IMG/VR virus record: IMGVR_UViG_3300031111_000529
Location: 1 to 52,630 of that record
Length of the DNA stretch: 52,630 nt
Strand: one strand, 5' to 3'
Source of the DNA: a virus
A model generated the notes under the pieces. That model was not told the origin of the DNA and did no database searches. It saw nothing but the letters and a program-made list of their open reading frames with translations. The translations under genes were made by a program, and so were the position numbers. This document shows, piece by piece, positions 51,440 to 52,630 of this stretch (its first letter is position 1; each line of letters begins with the position of its first letter).

Positions 51440-52630
51440 ATGGTCAAGCGAGTAGCACTGGCCGGCGTGGTGTGCCAGTTGTGCGCACTACTGTTCACCG
51501 GCTGCACCAATACTCTCCGGGAGATACCGACAGGGGAATGGCGTGGCCGCGGGGCCTTCGTGGACTATGAAGCGTCGTTCAGGAAAGGCGGAGCCCGTCA
51601 GCCACGGACGCGCACGAACACCCGCTCGTATGATACGTTCCTGAAGATCACCAAGACACGAGCATACGGCCGTGACACAGTGGTACTGTCCATCCGATCC
51701 GACCGTGGGCCGCTCTTCAATGTCCCGTTCGATAGGACTGAGGGTGAGGTAGGACTGGTGGAGATGGCGATGCTTCCTGGTGGAGTAGTATTGTACGCGG
51801 TCCTGTCGAGCGACGACCTGCATGAAGGATATGCAGACGACGCGGCTCTGCCAGAGGATACGGTCGCCTTCGCGACACTGATTCCGGTGGACCAAGGAGT
51901 TGTATTGCAGGTTGGTTATGACAGGCTGGCCTCTGACATGTGCTTCATTGACACCTACACATTCGCCCACGGGCAAGTCTCCAAGACAGGGAACGCACGA
52001 TTTGAGAAGACCAGCAATGGCGAGAAGTACATCGAGGTATTCTGGGCAGAGGAGTTCAAGCTAGTCGGCACAACGGGGGAACTTGGCCCGTTTCCTGGTT
52101 CCGATCCGCAGTGGCAGGCGTATGTGGCTGCTGAGGAGGAGGCATACAGGTTCGCATCAGAGGTGCTGAAGCGGGATCCTGATGACTTCGTCAAGGACGT
52201 GCATCTGGGAGGCATGATCTATCATGATAGGGATCTTGAAGTAAATGACGGGAAGTTCGTTGCCAAAGGTTCGTCAGACGCGGGAAGGCAAGTAGTCATG
52301 GTGGACCAGGCTCACCATAGCCTCTTGGTCGGGGTGCCCCTTGAGGGACCACCCAGCGGCACCTATGGCTTCCAGGTCCGGTTTGGCTACATCAACCATG
52401 CTGGAACGCAGAGGGTCTTCCTCAGCAAGGGAAGCCTGGGAGTGCTATACGAGCGAGAGACTGGAAGATGGACCAGGCAATACGTTGACATCATCGATCT
52501 AGCGAATGACAGAGCATTCGACGCCGGGAACATACGCGCACGAGGCAAGACTGAGACACCCGAGCAAGAGATCGCCAGATACCTAAAGCTGGCCCGCGAA
52601 CTGGAGAGCCGCTATCCGGGCGGCGGCTGA
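51440..52630 (+). CDS. Large lipoprotein, probably host-encoded
   Basis: A 396-residue protein. AAAGGGA lies just before ATG 51440, and a longer open frame from 51290 lacks a site. The signal peptide VKRVALAGVVCQLCALLFTGC has a lipobox ending in Cys22. The mature protein (TFLKITKTRAYGRDTVVLSI, MAMLPGGVVLYAVLSSDDLH, FAHGQVSKTGNARFEK) is beta-rich and of unknown family. Its TGA coincides with the last bases of the window. Its place beyond the LEPR-XLL gene suggests host chromosome. Confidence 0.8.
   Translation: MVKRVALAGVVCQLCALLFTGCTNTLREIPTGEWRGRGAFVDYEASFRKGGARQPRTRTNTRSYDTFLKITKTRAYGRDTVVLSIRSDRGPLFNVPFDRTEGEVGLVEMAMLPGGVVLYAVLSSDDLHEGYADDAALPEDTVAFATLIPVDQGVVLQVGYDRLASDMCFIDTYTFAHGQVSKTGNARFEKTSNGEKYIEVFWAEEFKLVGTTGELGPFPGSDPQWQAYVAAEEEAYRFASEVLKRDPDDFVKDVHLGGMIYHDRDLEVNDGKFVAKGSSDAGRQVVMVDQAHHSLLVGVPLEGPPSGTYGFQVRFGYINHAGTQRVFLSKGSLGVLYERETGRWTRQYVDIIDLANDRAFDAGNIRARGKTETPEQEIARYLKLARELESRYPGGG

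Noticed and set aside
1-52630. CRISPR arrays, tRNA or rRNA genes and transposases
   Set aside because: None seen. No regularly spaced direct repeats beyond the primase linker, no cloverleaf-like sequence, and no DDE or HUH transposase.

Overview
The window looks like an almost complete tailed-phage prophage of about 44 kb (roughly positions 1-44000) in the chromosome of a GC-rich Planctomycetota bacterium, most likely Phycisphaerae-like. The host assignment rests on the 2239-residue surface protein at the right, which carries the planctomycete LEPR-XLL motif near its N-terminus, on the high GC content, and on the general character of the small phage genes. It is an inference, because no rRNA or ribosomal protein gene is present.

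Layout, left to right. (1) 68-1780, minus strand: tyrosine integrase and excisionase-like HTH protein. (2) 2112-11866, plus strand: a cargo or defence block. It holds a small HTH protein, an SNF2-type helicase with an N-terminal phospholipase-D-like nuclease domain, a type ISP-like adenine methyltransferase, a small apparently frameshifted gene, and a translationally coupled pair made of a 258-residue unknown protein and a QatC/QueC-like deazaguanine-synthase homologue. (3) 12039-20736: early and replication genes. These are a sigma-70-like factor, a Sak4-like ATPase, a DUF669-like ssDNA-binding protein, RusA, a DEAD/DEAH helicase and a Prim-Pol/DUF3987 primase-helicase, interrupted by two reversed nuclease-like genes. 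An iteron-rich, AT-rich stretch follows (20732-20993) that resembles a replication origin. (4) 21128-25090: a ParB-methyltransferase fusion, a membrane protein, and a minus-strand operon of five small genes including a HARE-HTH protein. (5) 25288-43884: late genes. These are terminase, portal, a prohead protease fused to a Mu-gpT-like capsid protein, a cement protein, connectors, tail tube, tail chaperones with a canonical -1 frameshift site, a lipoprotein, a holin-like protein, tape measure and minor structural proteins. Two likely morons interrupt the tail genes. The content suggests a siphovirus-like virion, since no sheath is seen. (6) 43885-52630: terminator-like hairpins, then probable host genes, the giant LEPR-XLL protein on the minus strand and a divergent lipoprotein.

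The most notable non-coding signal is a bipartite element, TCCGACG-N14-GGGGTAAGTAACTAATAG. It occurs exactly three times, always upstream of a phage gene group and always in that group's direction (before the excisionase/integrase, before the Sak4 replication operon, and before the head genes). The phage encodes its own sigma-like factor immediately upstream of copy B, so a phage-specific promoter or regulon is a testable hypothesis. The most notable coding system is the defence block, especially the ATGA-coupled pair of a Met-Gly-starting protein and a QatC-like enzyme without the usual QatA and QatD partners. No attL/attR duplication, tRNA, CRISPR array or recognisable endolysin was found by eye.
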